Shown in pieces: positions 1-8,385 of a DNA stretch of 35,460 bases; the stretch's first letter is position 1, and each line of letters begins with the position of its first letter. A program made the position numbers and the translations under genes. The notes under the pieces are model-generated. The model saw nothing but the letters and a program-made list of their open reading frames with translations. It did not search any database and was not told the origin of the DNA. Source of the stretch: Seison nebaliae (lineage: Eukaryota > Rotifera > Pararotatoria > Seisonacea > Seisonidae); contig JALJEE010000757.1 of assembly GCA_023231475.1 (NCBI GenBank), positions 1-35,460 of the forward strand. The letters are read 5' to 3'.

Positions 1-492
1 CACTTCGTCCATGATTCTCGGAACAGGATCAGAGCTGATGGAAACGTGAGTATCAAGCTTGTCAGAAATTGTTTTATACAAATTCCTCAAGTTCTCTTGC
101 TCAACAACATTTGCATCTAACCTTTCGTTGATATTTTCTACTTTTTTACATATTTCCGTCAATTTTTCCGAGAGAACCACATTCTCGGAAAGTAAACGGT
201 TTATTTTCAATTCAATAGACATCAGTTCAGTTTTCTTGATCAAGCAGCTACCATCAACACTTGGACCATAACACGTCCTTTTACTCGTGGAAGGTGTAGC
301 CGTATCCTTTTTGCCTTTAGGTCTTCCTCTTCCTCTCTTGCCATCAGTAGTATCAGGGATATCATCAGGGTGGATAGTAGACTTATCCGCCACCACAGAA
401 TCCATATTCTGATCATCGTCATCTAGTTGGACGGAAGGATCGTTCACCCCACGATCAGAATTATTAATCGATTTAATAATATATTTAGACAT
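1..492 (-). CDS. AT-hook and coiled-coil protein, N-terminal part, cut by window edge
   Basis: An open frame of 164 codons starts at the ATG at 492 and runs off the left edge with no stop. A TGA lies in the same frame upstream of the ATG, which supports this start. The N-terminal third is acidic and Asp-rich. At about residues 51-62 there is a basic GKRGRGRPKGKK stretch, whose RGRP core is an AT-hook (minor-groove DNA binding). After about residue 85 a heptad-like Leu/Glu/Lys region (for example LSEKLTEICKKVENINERL) suggests a coiled coil. The downstream half of the protein is outside the window. The product is not recognised. A chromatin protein or the ORF1 of a retrotransposon are both possible; the latter is inferred from the acidic tail, coiled coil and basic patch and from the unusually GC-rich leader just upstream. 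Confidence 0.6.
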   Translation of the reverse strand, partial: MSKYIIKSINNSDRGVNDPSVQLDDDDQNMDSVVADKSTIHPDDIPDTTDGKRGRGRPKGKKDTATPSTSKRTCYGPSVDGSCLIKKTELMSIELKINRLLSENVVLSEKLTEICKKVENINERLDANVVEQENLRNLYKTISDKLDTHVSISSDPVPRIMDEV

Positions 493-813
493 GTCAAAAA
501 AGAATTTTGAATCAATTTGATGAAAGAATGTTCCCCAATAAGGTTTTTCACACGCAAAATAAAAAATTACATGTCAATTGAATTTTTTTTACAAATAAAT
601 AAATAATTTTTAACGATGGGACATACGTCTCACGGTACGTGGAGATCTCCTACCGCTGACCGTAGAGGAGATCGATCATAAAAATTTATCCCGACGGGAA
701 TTTCACTTAAAAAAAAAAAAAAAAAATAAATGTAATTTTAATTATTTCTCATTTTTAAAATTTTATCTAAATTAAATTCGTTAAACTTTTCAAATAATTT
801 ATTTATAATTATT
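493..813. other. Leader region with GC-rich patch and A18 tract
   Basis: No gene was seen here. Positions about 613-705 are clearly richer in G+C than the surroundings. They contain the palindrome GGAGATCTCC and two related stretches, acggtacgtggagatc and accgtagaggagatc. A run of 18 A follows near 710. The patch lies upstream of the minus-strand ORF at 492 and could be its 5' UTR or the 5' end of a mobile element. Confidence 0.4.
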
Positions 814-1737
814 TCATTTAAGATCTTCCGTTTTGCTTGTAGGATCAAATTGCTGGTAGGATGTTCTTGTTACTGGTTCAACTGTGGATCTTCCCACAGT
901 TTTTATTTTTCTCCTGAAACTAAAAATTATTATTATTCTTCACTCATTTGTCAGTGTGAAGATAATTGTAACTATAAAAATATTCCGACGATAATGGCAA
1001 TGATAAAAGCTAATATAATACCAGCTAATGTAAGCATTCCTTTAAAACTGGAATAATTAGGATCTACAATTATTACTGTAACAAATGAAAGATGTTAATG
1101 ACTTATCGACAACAGAGATAACTTTGAATAAGTTTTGAAATTTCAATTTTATTATCAACTCCTTCAAACACTTTAGGAATGCTTCTACATACAGTTAATT
1201 CCTGCTTCGTTTTCGGCTAACAAATTTATTTAAATTAAATGGACACTTTTCTTCTAACATATGCCGCTATTATCAATTCAGTTTGACAGGTTATTCTGTG
1301 TAGATTTCCAGTAACATCAGAGAATGAAATGGATTCAGTGGTCCATTCTAGATCGTTTTGATCACTAAAATTCTGTAAGGTGGAATAAATTGGAAATTAT
1401 ATAAAATTTGAGTTTTAAATGAACTTTGAATATCATATAATGGTGACATGCACCAAGTTTATAGTCATGCGACTTAAGCGGATCGGTAAGAGATCTTAAC
1501 ATTTCCGTTTCTTCAGGTCGATGAATTTCGGCTACAAAGTAAAGTTGTTTCTTTATCACAAGTGGTAGAGTTCCATTATCCAAAGGTGTAAAAATTTCAC
1601 CAGAGATCAGACCAAAGCGATCATGAAATGTGATTAAGATCAACATGTAAATACTTTTAAAAGTTCAACAGGAAGAATATTATGATTAAATAATTCCCCA
1701 ACCTAGTTATGTAAGTTTTTCTGAACAATGGAAACAT
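814..1737 (-). CDS. Small type I membrane protein, six exons
   Basis: Six exons (1737-1703, 1653-1425, 1372-1259, 1216-1123, 1075-973, 919-814) joined by GT..AG introns of 42-53 bp keep one frame for 226 residues. The N-terminus is hydrophobic and could be a signal peptide. The lumenal part (about residues 30-165) has N-glycosylation sequons NGT and NFS and three cysteines. Residues about 170-193 (GMLTLAGIILAFIIAIIVG) form a transmembrane helix, followed by the stop-transfer YFRRKIK and a 25-residue polar tail ending SKTEDLK. The strongest evidence is that the tail exon enters in the correct phase directly after the helix. The 49-bp first intron and the first exon are the least certain; the alternative start is the ATG at 1646. 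No family is recognised. The layout resembles a receptor or adhesion protein and the neighbouring gene at 1926-2950. Confidence 0.6.
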
Positions 1738-1925
1738 GTTTTAATTTATATTCGGAAAAACAAAAAAAAACTTAATGAAAAGAATCAACTGAATAATTAT
1801 ACTCATTTCCCCTTTTATTTCAATTCGATTCTTTAAAAAAAACAGTTAATTTAATGCTCCCATATATTAGTTTAATACATAGTACGTATGATTGTTATTT
1901 TTCACTGTAATCGTTGTTCGTTTCA

Positions 1926-2950
1926 TCATATGAATGAATGGGAATTGCTTGAAGCAGCGTCATTTTGTTTGCTTTCTTTCTTAATCGGACGGAGAAGTTC
2001 TTCCTTTTTCTTCTGGATTTTCTTAACACCCTTCTGCACCGATCTTCTCAATTTTTTTTTCATTGGTTTTTTAACAACTATAGAATTGCTCCTTTTGCTA
2101 GTATTAGATCTTCTTTCAACATCTTTCTTTTTAATCCTATCCTTTCTTTTACTGCGAATTTTGTATTATATAATTGTATAATAATATAAGAGTTAAAGTA
2201 ACTTTATGCACCAAAATATCAAAGGACAAATAAACGAAAAAATAACTCCGATTCCAATAACTATATAAATATCCAAATTTTGTCGGTAATTCTTTTTAGC
2301 GACTTCGAATTGATAGTTTGTAAAATATTCAAAGATTTATTCGAGTTTCAAAAATAACCTGCATACTTTGTTGAAGAAGTGTTCACAATCGGAAACCTAA
2401 TGTATAATTATCTGTTATATTTGTTCGTTACTTAAATCTCCATAAGTTATAACATATAATAATTGTTCATTAAATTCAGGAATTACTCAAAATACGTAAC
2501 GAAAAACATATTATAGTTCTAACGGCCAAATATTTTCAAAATTATGGAATTCTATAGTTTGATTTTAATATCAACATTAATAGTCCTATGAATATGATAT
2601 CTTATACTATATCGATAAAGCATATGCACAATTGTTCATAGTTGGAATTGAATTTTAAACTTTGTCGACATTAAACTCTCGGAAGTTTTAAGTATCCCTT
2701 TAAACTTTGTTTCTACCAACGGAATTTGCAAGGTGCTTCGATTGCTATTCTTTTGAATTTTCCTACTTATATTCATTGTTACTTTTGTGGTCGAAAGGAT
2801 GATATCATACGCGTTTCAATCCAGTATAAGAAGACCACTTTTAAGAAAACAAGAATTTAAAATGTCGAATTTATGATACTGTTTCCCTATGATAGGGAAC
2901 TTGAAAAGTTGAGAAAACTTACAAAACGAAAGAAAAAGAATTATTTTCAT
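1926..2950 (-). CDS. Second small single-pass membrane protein gene, partly resolved
   Basis: Both ends are readable and the middle is not. At the 5' end, exon 2950-2923 ends in a consensus GTAAGT donor and joins 2837-2783 in phase, giving a strong signal peptide (MKIILFLSFLVFLYWIETR). A third exon from about 2744 probably continues with NRSTLQIPLVETKFKG. At the 3' end, an exon ending at 2203 encodes a transmembrane helix (IYIVIGIGVIFSFICPLIFW). It is joined through a 51-bp intron to 2151-1926, a very Lys/Arg-rich cytoplasmic tail of 75 codons with patches such as KKPMKKKLRR and KKIQKKKEE. The exons between about 2640 and 2300 could not be placed; a small exon around 2396-2360 (with SDCEHFFNK) is a candidate. 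The plan (signal, short ectodomain, one helix, basic juxtamembrane stretch) matches the gene 190 bp downstream, so tandem duplication is likely. A decayed middle is also possible. Confidence 0.45.
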
Positions 2951-4142
2951 GTGTTTCGTTTTTCTGCTACTTCCATTTAAAAACAGTTAAATTTGCTTAT
3001 TTTCATGTACTTGATTTCATGTAGACTTCTATTGATTTCATGTAGATTCAAGATTTTTATCCATCTCAAAAAATTTAACAATTTAACGGTTGTTCAATTT
3101 GTGATGTCGTGTACAAATACAATCCTCATACGTCAGATAATACCATTAATACATTTACACTGACCGAATTTACAAGAAACAATGACGTGTAATATTTTAT
3201 GATGTGTACGACTTACAATACGAAGTTGTTAGATGTGCAATAGGAACGTTCGTTCTTCGATCTTTTGTTAAATATGACGTGTACAATTTTGTGTGGATTA
3301 AATGACGATCATTTTTTAACGGTTTATTGAAATAACGGTTTACAGTTGAGATTCCTATACGAAATTTTTATATAATTCAGTACAATGCTATTATAGTTTA
3401 ATTTTAAAGGTAATAATAATTTAAAAGTTTTAATTTCTTTTCATTTGTCTTTCTTTAATTATTGTTGATTTCAGAAAACCATATAACATATATGTGGATA
3501 CCCAATGGATACACACATCTCAGAAACATGAGGAGACTGTGGTATACATATGGGGTCTTAAGAAAAGGCAAATATTTCCCCAATACCAAAGTATGTTCGA
3601 CATGTTACTAAAGGTTGAAAAACGAACAACTGAATAGTCAGAAGTTGTTTACCGAGCCTGGTAAATAATGAACTATCTAGTTGCCCAAATGTTCGTTGGA
3701 TGTGTTAAATATATTCAATTATCATTTTATTATTCGATTTATTACTACTATGTCAAATATGCCAAATGAAGATATGTGAAGTATTCAACTCAAGTCTTTA
3801 ATGTGATTTAGAAGTAATACAGTTTCAACTGAGAGTATAAGAATATTTCATATTTTTTTCATGTTTTAAAATATTATTCAGTTATATCAATTTAGTTTCA
3901 TTCTTGTTCAACAATTTTCAAATAAATAAATATCGTAAAATTAAATTGATATTCGAAATTTGAAGATTTGAATAAAATTCTATTATATTGATATTATTAT
4001 TATTGTTATCTAAAGCAGCCTTGAACATATTCTCATAAGGGTAACAATTTATTATTAATTAAAATTACGTCATAACATATACAAATCGCTCTCTTCTATT
4101 TGTTACATATCGATTAAGTTTCCCAAAATTATCCTGCTTGCC
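2951..4142. other. AT-rich intergenic stretch with one exon-like segment
   Basis: Mostly AT-rich sequence without a clear gene. The exception is 3477-3590 on the plus strand. It is bounded by a strong pyrimidine tract and acceptor (gttgatttcag) and a GTATGT donor, with two reading frames open across it. It could be an upstream exon of the gene at 4143, a non-coding exon, or chance. Confidence 0.35.
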
Positions 4143-4961
4143 ATGGATCAAACAACATTATCATTGCGAGATGGTTTGGAACGGTTTATATTTTTCGTAT
4201 TAGTTCGTATCAATTTTAATCTTCACAAATGCCCAATAAACTAATAGACTTTGTTGTACTTATATTTTTTCGTCAATTTCATTTTATATTGGGAATATAT
4301 GAAAGAAGTGATCGAAGAACTCGACGAAAAATATAGTTTGATGTTTTAGATAATTTATAATAATTTGGGGTCAGTTGAAAATTCTGTTGCAATTTTGGTC
4401 GTCATATCAGGTCTCCCTTTAGTTATTGGACATATTATAAAGTTGTTAGATGAGAAAGGTTTCCTGAAAAATAAGGTTTCTTCTTTTCCTCTAATTCCAT
4501 TTACATTGTTAATTCTCTTGTTAAATGAATTAGAAAATTTTAACTTATTTCCTACAATTTCCAATTTGTCACTACATTTGGAAATGGAGATGGCTAAATT
4601 TCTTCGTCTTTGTTCTATCGACAACCGTTTTTCATGTGACGAAGGAAGAAGATGTTATCAGTGAGATTTTGGAAGCTAAACTATCTGTAAACAATTTGAC
4701 AGATGAACAAACTGAAATGTACCAAAGTGTGAAAGTAAATCTGACGGAAATCGAGGGTCATTTTAGTCTATTCTTCTATTTACTCGTTTATTTTCCATCT
4801 TTCTTCATGTCCATTCAATTTCTTAATTATCGCAGATTTCAACCACTATAATTTCTGTGGCATTGATGGTCGGTAGGTACGTGTATATGGTAAAAGAGAA
4901 CCTGTATTCTGACATTAAGAGAAAAGAAGGGGAACCCATAAAGCATTATTATTATGATTAA
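4143..4961 (+). CDS. Multi-pass membrane protein, five short exons
   Basis: Five exons (4143-4196, 4248-4335, 4375-4475, 4534-4734, 4836-4961) with introns of 51, 39, 58 and 101 bp give an uninterrupted 189-codon frame. Every junction agrees in phase, and the fourth exon opens exactly after an in-frame TAG that forms part of its acceptor. Hydrophobic segments lie at about residues 12-35, 50-70, 97-113 and 149-165, so three or four membrane spans are likely. The last exon encodes a span followed by a charged tail ending IKHYYYD. The ATG at 4143 (gccATGg context) is the first Met seen; more 5' exons may exist, since the frame is open upstream of it. The stop lies 14 bp before the tRNA. No family is recognised, and a distant XK-related resemblance around LTYFLQF was considered but is weak. 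The antisense ORF here is taken as a shadow. Confidence 0.55.
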
Positions 4962-4962
4962 G

Positions 4963-4968
4963 AAAAAA
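4963..4968 (-). terminator. RNA polymerase III terminator of tRNA-Ser
   Basis: A run of six T on the minus strand begins about 8 nt after the 3' end of the tRNA, as expected for Pol III termination. Confidence 0.75.
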
Positions 4969-4975
4969 TGATTTT

Positions 4976-5057
4976 CGACGAGGATGGGATTCGAACCCAC
5001 GCGGGCAGAGCCCATTGGATTAGCAGTCCAACGCCTTAACCACTCGGCCACCTCGTC
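4976..5057 (-). tRNA. tRNA-Ser: tRNA-Ser (anticodon GCU)
   Basis: The minus strand folds as a type II tRNA of 82 nt including the discriminator G. The acceptor stem GACGAGG pairs perfectly with CCTCGTC. The A box (TGGCCGAGTGG) and B box (GGTTCGAATCC) are intact. The anticodon loop CTGCTAA gives GCU, which decodes AGC/AGU serine codons, and a long variable arm follows. There is no intron. It lies convergent to the membrane protein gene that ends at 4961. Confidence 0.96.
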
Positions 5058-5246
5058 ATACGTCTTTTTCATTAATTTCTATATAATATTTTATCATTTT
5101 CACAAAATATAAAAAAAATGATATTTTCATAAATTGTACAAAGTATGATAATCATTCGACAATTGATATTTATGAAAAAAAGAAGAATGTCATGAAAAAA
5201 AAAATCAAAATAAATTTAATACATTTTTCTTCACAACAAATATAAA

Positions 5247-6999
5247 TCAGACGAGAAGTTTTAAGTAATTGTCTAAATGTTCTACAATTTTTTCACTAGT
5301 CAATGTGTCTTTTTCGTTCTCCATCTTACTCCAATTATCGACGACGGTAGAGAATGAGAGATAATATTGATTCCAATAAATACGTTCAATAATCGACCAG
5401 TCAAATAAGTTATCTTTTTGAATTTCGTCGAGAACTTGTTTATAAATCTCCATATTCTTTTCTGTCAACAACGTGCAAATATGTTGGAGAATTGTCGTTT
5501 GTAATTTATCTAAGCCCATCTGAAGTGAGAGACCGTAAGATTGGATTAAATGTCTAAATTTCCCAATCGTGTCTGTCTCTTCGTCAATTGTGATTTTGGA
5601 AATGTAGAATATTCGAAGAATACTAATTAGTCGTTTGGGATAAATGACATTCTTCATCATAATATGATGAGGACAAGACATGAATTCTAAATCATTCTCC
5701 GAATCAGCATCCGGTAAACCGTTTCGTTTATATTGGAATTCGATTTCTGGAAAAACTTTATTTTCAGTATCGTTATCTAATCGCATTACTTTTTGAGTTT
5801 TATTAAAATATTTGAATTGTTCTTCCAATTTTATCTTATCATTCTCCAATTCGTTCTCATAACCAGTTGCTGATCGTTCAATAAATTCTTCTTCACTTTC
5901 ATCTTCAGTATCATAAACATCTCCAATTTGAAAGAATTGTTTCATTTCTTCATCTATATATCCGTTTTCTATTTCTTCTTCTTCTTCCTCTTTAGTCGAT
6001 TTGAATATTGTTTCATCGAATTCACCCAGCAATTTACCAAAAATATAATGATAACGAAGAACAGTAGAATGTCCATATACTTCGACATCATCTGATGTTT
6101 TTATATAAATATCAGAATCGATATCATTCTTCAACAACTTGGTCGGAAATGTCAAATAACTCAAATTATCTACATACTGGTCAAACGTTTTCAATTGTAT
6201 CATAGTATCAGAATTGAATCCGTACGCTCGAATGAAACCGATTCCACGCTCAATTCCTTTTCGTCCCACATTGTTCGTTAGAGAACAATCGAAAAAGATT
6301 TGAATGGTATTAATTGGAAATGGACATTTCCGAATATTTGGTCTGAACAAACGGATTTTCTTCAAAAAATAAATTTAAATATTCATGAAAATATGGTAAT
6401 TATTTGAAAATAATCAAAAATAAAAAAAATTTAAGGAAAATTTTGAACCTGAAGAACTGTCGGTGCTCTTCTTCGGGTATAGACTCGAAATAAATTCCTA
6501 TCCTTTGCATCATCATTTATATGATAATGCAAATGTGATATGATCGATCCTTTATGTCGACCATATTCGAAATGGGATGATGAATTCCCCACAAAAATAT
6601 CAGTAATTCCACCTAACCACACAAATATAAATTTGTATTAATAATAAAAGTAAAAGAAAGATAACCTCCATTGAGACTCTCAAGAACTTCAAAATTCTCC
6701 AAGAAGAAACTGTCATGGTATTTTAGTGTTATACTTTCGTCACAATTGAACGTTTCATTCTTCCAACATTTATGACAATCATAATATGGTTTTTCTTTTA
6801 GTTTCAACATACCACAATATGGAGTGGTATTTGTCGCATGATAAACTTTCAAGGTAAGCGAATTGGAATCCGGCCATTTATGTTCTTCAATATTATCGTT
6901 ACTAACTTTCTTTAAAAGTTTAGTTAATTTTTTTAGGAATAATTCAAATATCGAAACTTTCTTTGGATCATCCAATAAATACTGATAACTAAAACTCAT
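5247..6999 (-). CDS. BTB-domain protein with acidic insertion
   Basis: Three exons (6999-6666, 6612-6449, 6359-5247; introns 53 and 89 bp) give 536 residues. The N-terminal about 245 residues are not recognised and contain several cysteines (for example DCHKCWKNETFNC). From about residue 247 the pattern SDIYIKTSDDVEVYGHSTVL is the start of a BTB/POZ fold: a Ser-Asp-hydrophobic strand, then the conserved His before the first helix. The later BTB part (LRIFYISKITI and the helices after it) comes about 120 residues further on. Between them is a very acidic stretch (runs of Glu and Asp). A helical C-terminus follows that could be a BACK-like region. BTB proteins usually dimerise and often act as adaptors for Cullin-3 ubiquitin ligases or in transcription; which applies here is unknown. 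The start codon overlaps that of a plus-strand ORF. Confidence 0.75.
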
Positions 7000-7210
7000 G
7001 ATAAATTGTGAAAAAGTTTTTTTGTTTTTTTCTTATTTCCAAGACGATCGTCAAAAAGATGATTGTGAAATATATAAAAGTTTTTATGATGAAACTTTAC
7101 GTAATTTGAAGCTTGTTTCTTATTTCGGAGAATATGAATTATCAATAGAGGATAATAAAGAGAAGAATAAATATCAATTAACGTATAATAATGAAAATTT
7201 TATAAATTGA
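6998..7210 (+). CDS. Small ORF of 70 codons, divergent from the BTB gene
   Basis: The ATG at 6998 overlaps the ATG of the BTB gene on the other strand within a CATG. The peptide has a short hydrophobic start (VFLFFSYF) and then a Lys/Glu/Asn-rich, coding-like region with two aromatic patches (SYFGEYEL, NKYQLTYNN). No family is recognised. The sequence cttatttccaag before codon 16 could be a splice acceptor, so this may instead be the last exon of a gene or a remnant of one. Support is limited to length and composition. Confidence 0.3.
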   Translation: MINCEKVFLFFSYFQDDRQKDDCEIYKSFYDETLRNLKLVSYFGEYELSIEDNKEKNKYQLTYNNENFIN

Positions 7211-7755
7211 AAAATTGAAAAATTAATTTTTATTTTTAGTATTTGGAAGAAAATTTCTTTGAATATTTCATCGATTAGATATTTTAAATTTTACCATCTC
7301 CAACGATTATCGACTAACAGTAAGTACCGTCGTGTGGGGCAATTTAGGAAAGTGGGGCAACTTTGGAAGAAATTTTTAAAACTTATATTAAAAGGGATTT
7401 TTTAAAGTCAATACCTATATAATTATATATCATTACATAGCTCATTAAAAATTCAACAGGTTAACATTTCTTCTTGACATTTTTAGTAAAACAAACAATT
7501 TTATTTCATGTTTGAAACTACCAATTTTTGAAAATTTATGCCCAATCTAATTTTGGCTTTTAAAAACGTACCCTAAAAATGATATTCAAACATAATTTTT
7601 AATGTTGAAAATATTATAATATGTGAAGTAAATAATTCTCTACACGTTGATATCGCAAAATCCTAAAATTAATTCGGATCACTTATCAAAAATTTAAAAA
7701 CAGTGGCTGGGGCAATTTAGGAATGTTGTTTGGGGCAAATTAGGAATTTTATATT
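7211..7755. repeat. Direct repeats of a GGGGCAATTTAGGAA motif in intergenic DNA
   Basis: Two blocks, about 7318-7373 and 7700-7752, each begin with CAGT and carry two copies of a TGGGGCAAttTaGGAA motif in direct orientation, with about 330 bp of AT-rich sequence between them. No ORF was seen. The arrangement suggests remnants of the end of a mobile element or a duplicated regulatory block. Everything else in the stretch is unremarkable. Confidence 0.5.
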
Positions 7756-8130
7756 TTAGCAAAATAACAAAATTTTTCGAGGTGGTAGTCTATTTCCGAT
7801 TAATTCCGTTATTCTTCTTGGGAAGAATTGATTGGTGTCTAAGAATAAATGTTCATTCCAAACATACTCCCAATTGAGAATATGTTTTTGTTGTGGTATA
7901 TCCATATTGGTCTGATTAAGTGTATTAAATTCTCGTTTTGCATTTAATTTCAAATAAAGTAAATTTAATTTCGAATAATATCTCACAAATTCACCCGTTA
8001 TTTAATAGTAGAATTTAATTCTGTTTCTAAATCTTTCCCATGGAAAGAACGAACTATCGTCTTACCATCATCACGATGAGATGTAGGTCCATAGAACATA
8101 AAATTCAAGAAAAACATAAAAACCGAATCG
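7756..8130 (-). pseudogene. Unrecognised coding remnant with a frame break
   Basis: Two minus-strand open stretches look coding and adjoin in different frames. The upstream one (about 8150-8000) carries peptides such as FYGPTSHRDDGKTIV and FHGKDLETELN. The downstream one (about 7998-7756, 76 or more codons) contains NWEYVWNEHLFLDTNQFFPRR. They meet at a TAA near 8000 where a shift of one base would join them, and no good splice signals were found there. This fits a decayed gene copy or an exon pair with an unusual intron. The family is not recognised. Confidence 0.3.
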
Positions 8131-8385
8131 AATGTCTGAAGTAAATTGTGTACTATACGTGAATGTAATTAAATTTTTATAGAAAATTATATTTTTATTC
8201 AACAAAAAAAAAATATTTTAGGATTTCATATCGTCACGATGAGAAGAAAAAATATAGTAAATTAAATTTTGGAAAATTAATTGAAAATGTTAAAAGTTTA
8301 ATTCAAAAAAACCGAAAGATAGATAAAAATGATAGTAAGATAATTGATGTATCACTCACTCAGCTACGATGAATTAATGAGTTAG
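8131..8385. other. 3' flank of Nup98-96
   Basis: No further gene. A minus-strand AATAAA lies at 8199-8194, about 190 nt after the Nup98-96 stop, and is a plausible poly(A) signal for it. Confidence 0.45.

Noticed and set aside
1888-2189. Plus-strand hydrophobic ORFs
   Set aside because: They are antisense to the Lys-rich tail exon of the minus-strand gene; Lys codons read as Phe/Leu on the other strand.
4355-4624. Minus-strand 89-codon ORF
   Set aside because: It lacks an ATG and crosses the introns of the plus-strand gene, whose exons agree in phase.
4836-4876. Alternative last exon ending FCGIDGR from the donor at 4757
   Set aside because: The donor at 4735 gives a longer tail with a transmembrane segment in a continuous frame to 4961, and is preferred.
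4839-5072. Minus-strand 77-codon ORF
   Set aside because: It spans the tRNA-Ser gene; the open frame is incidental.
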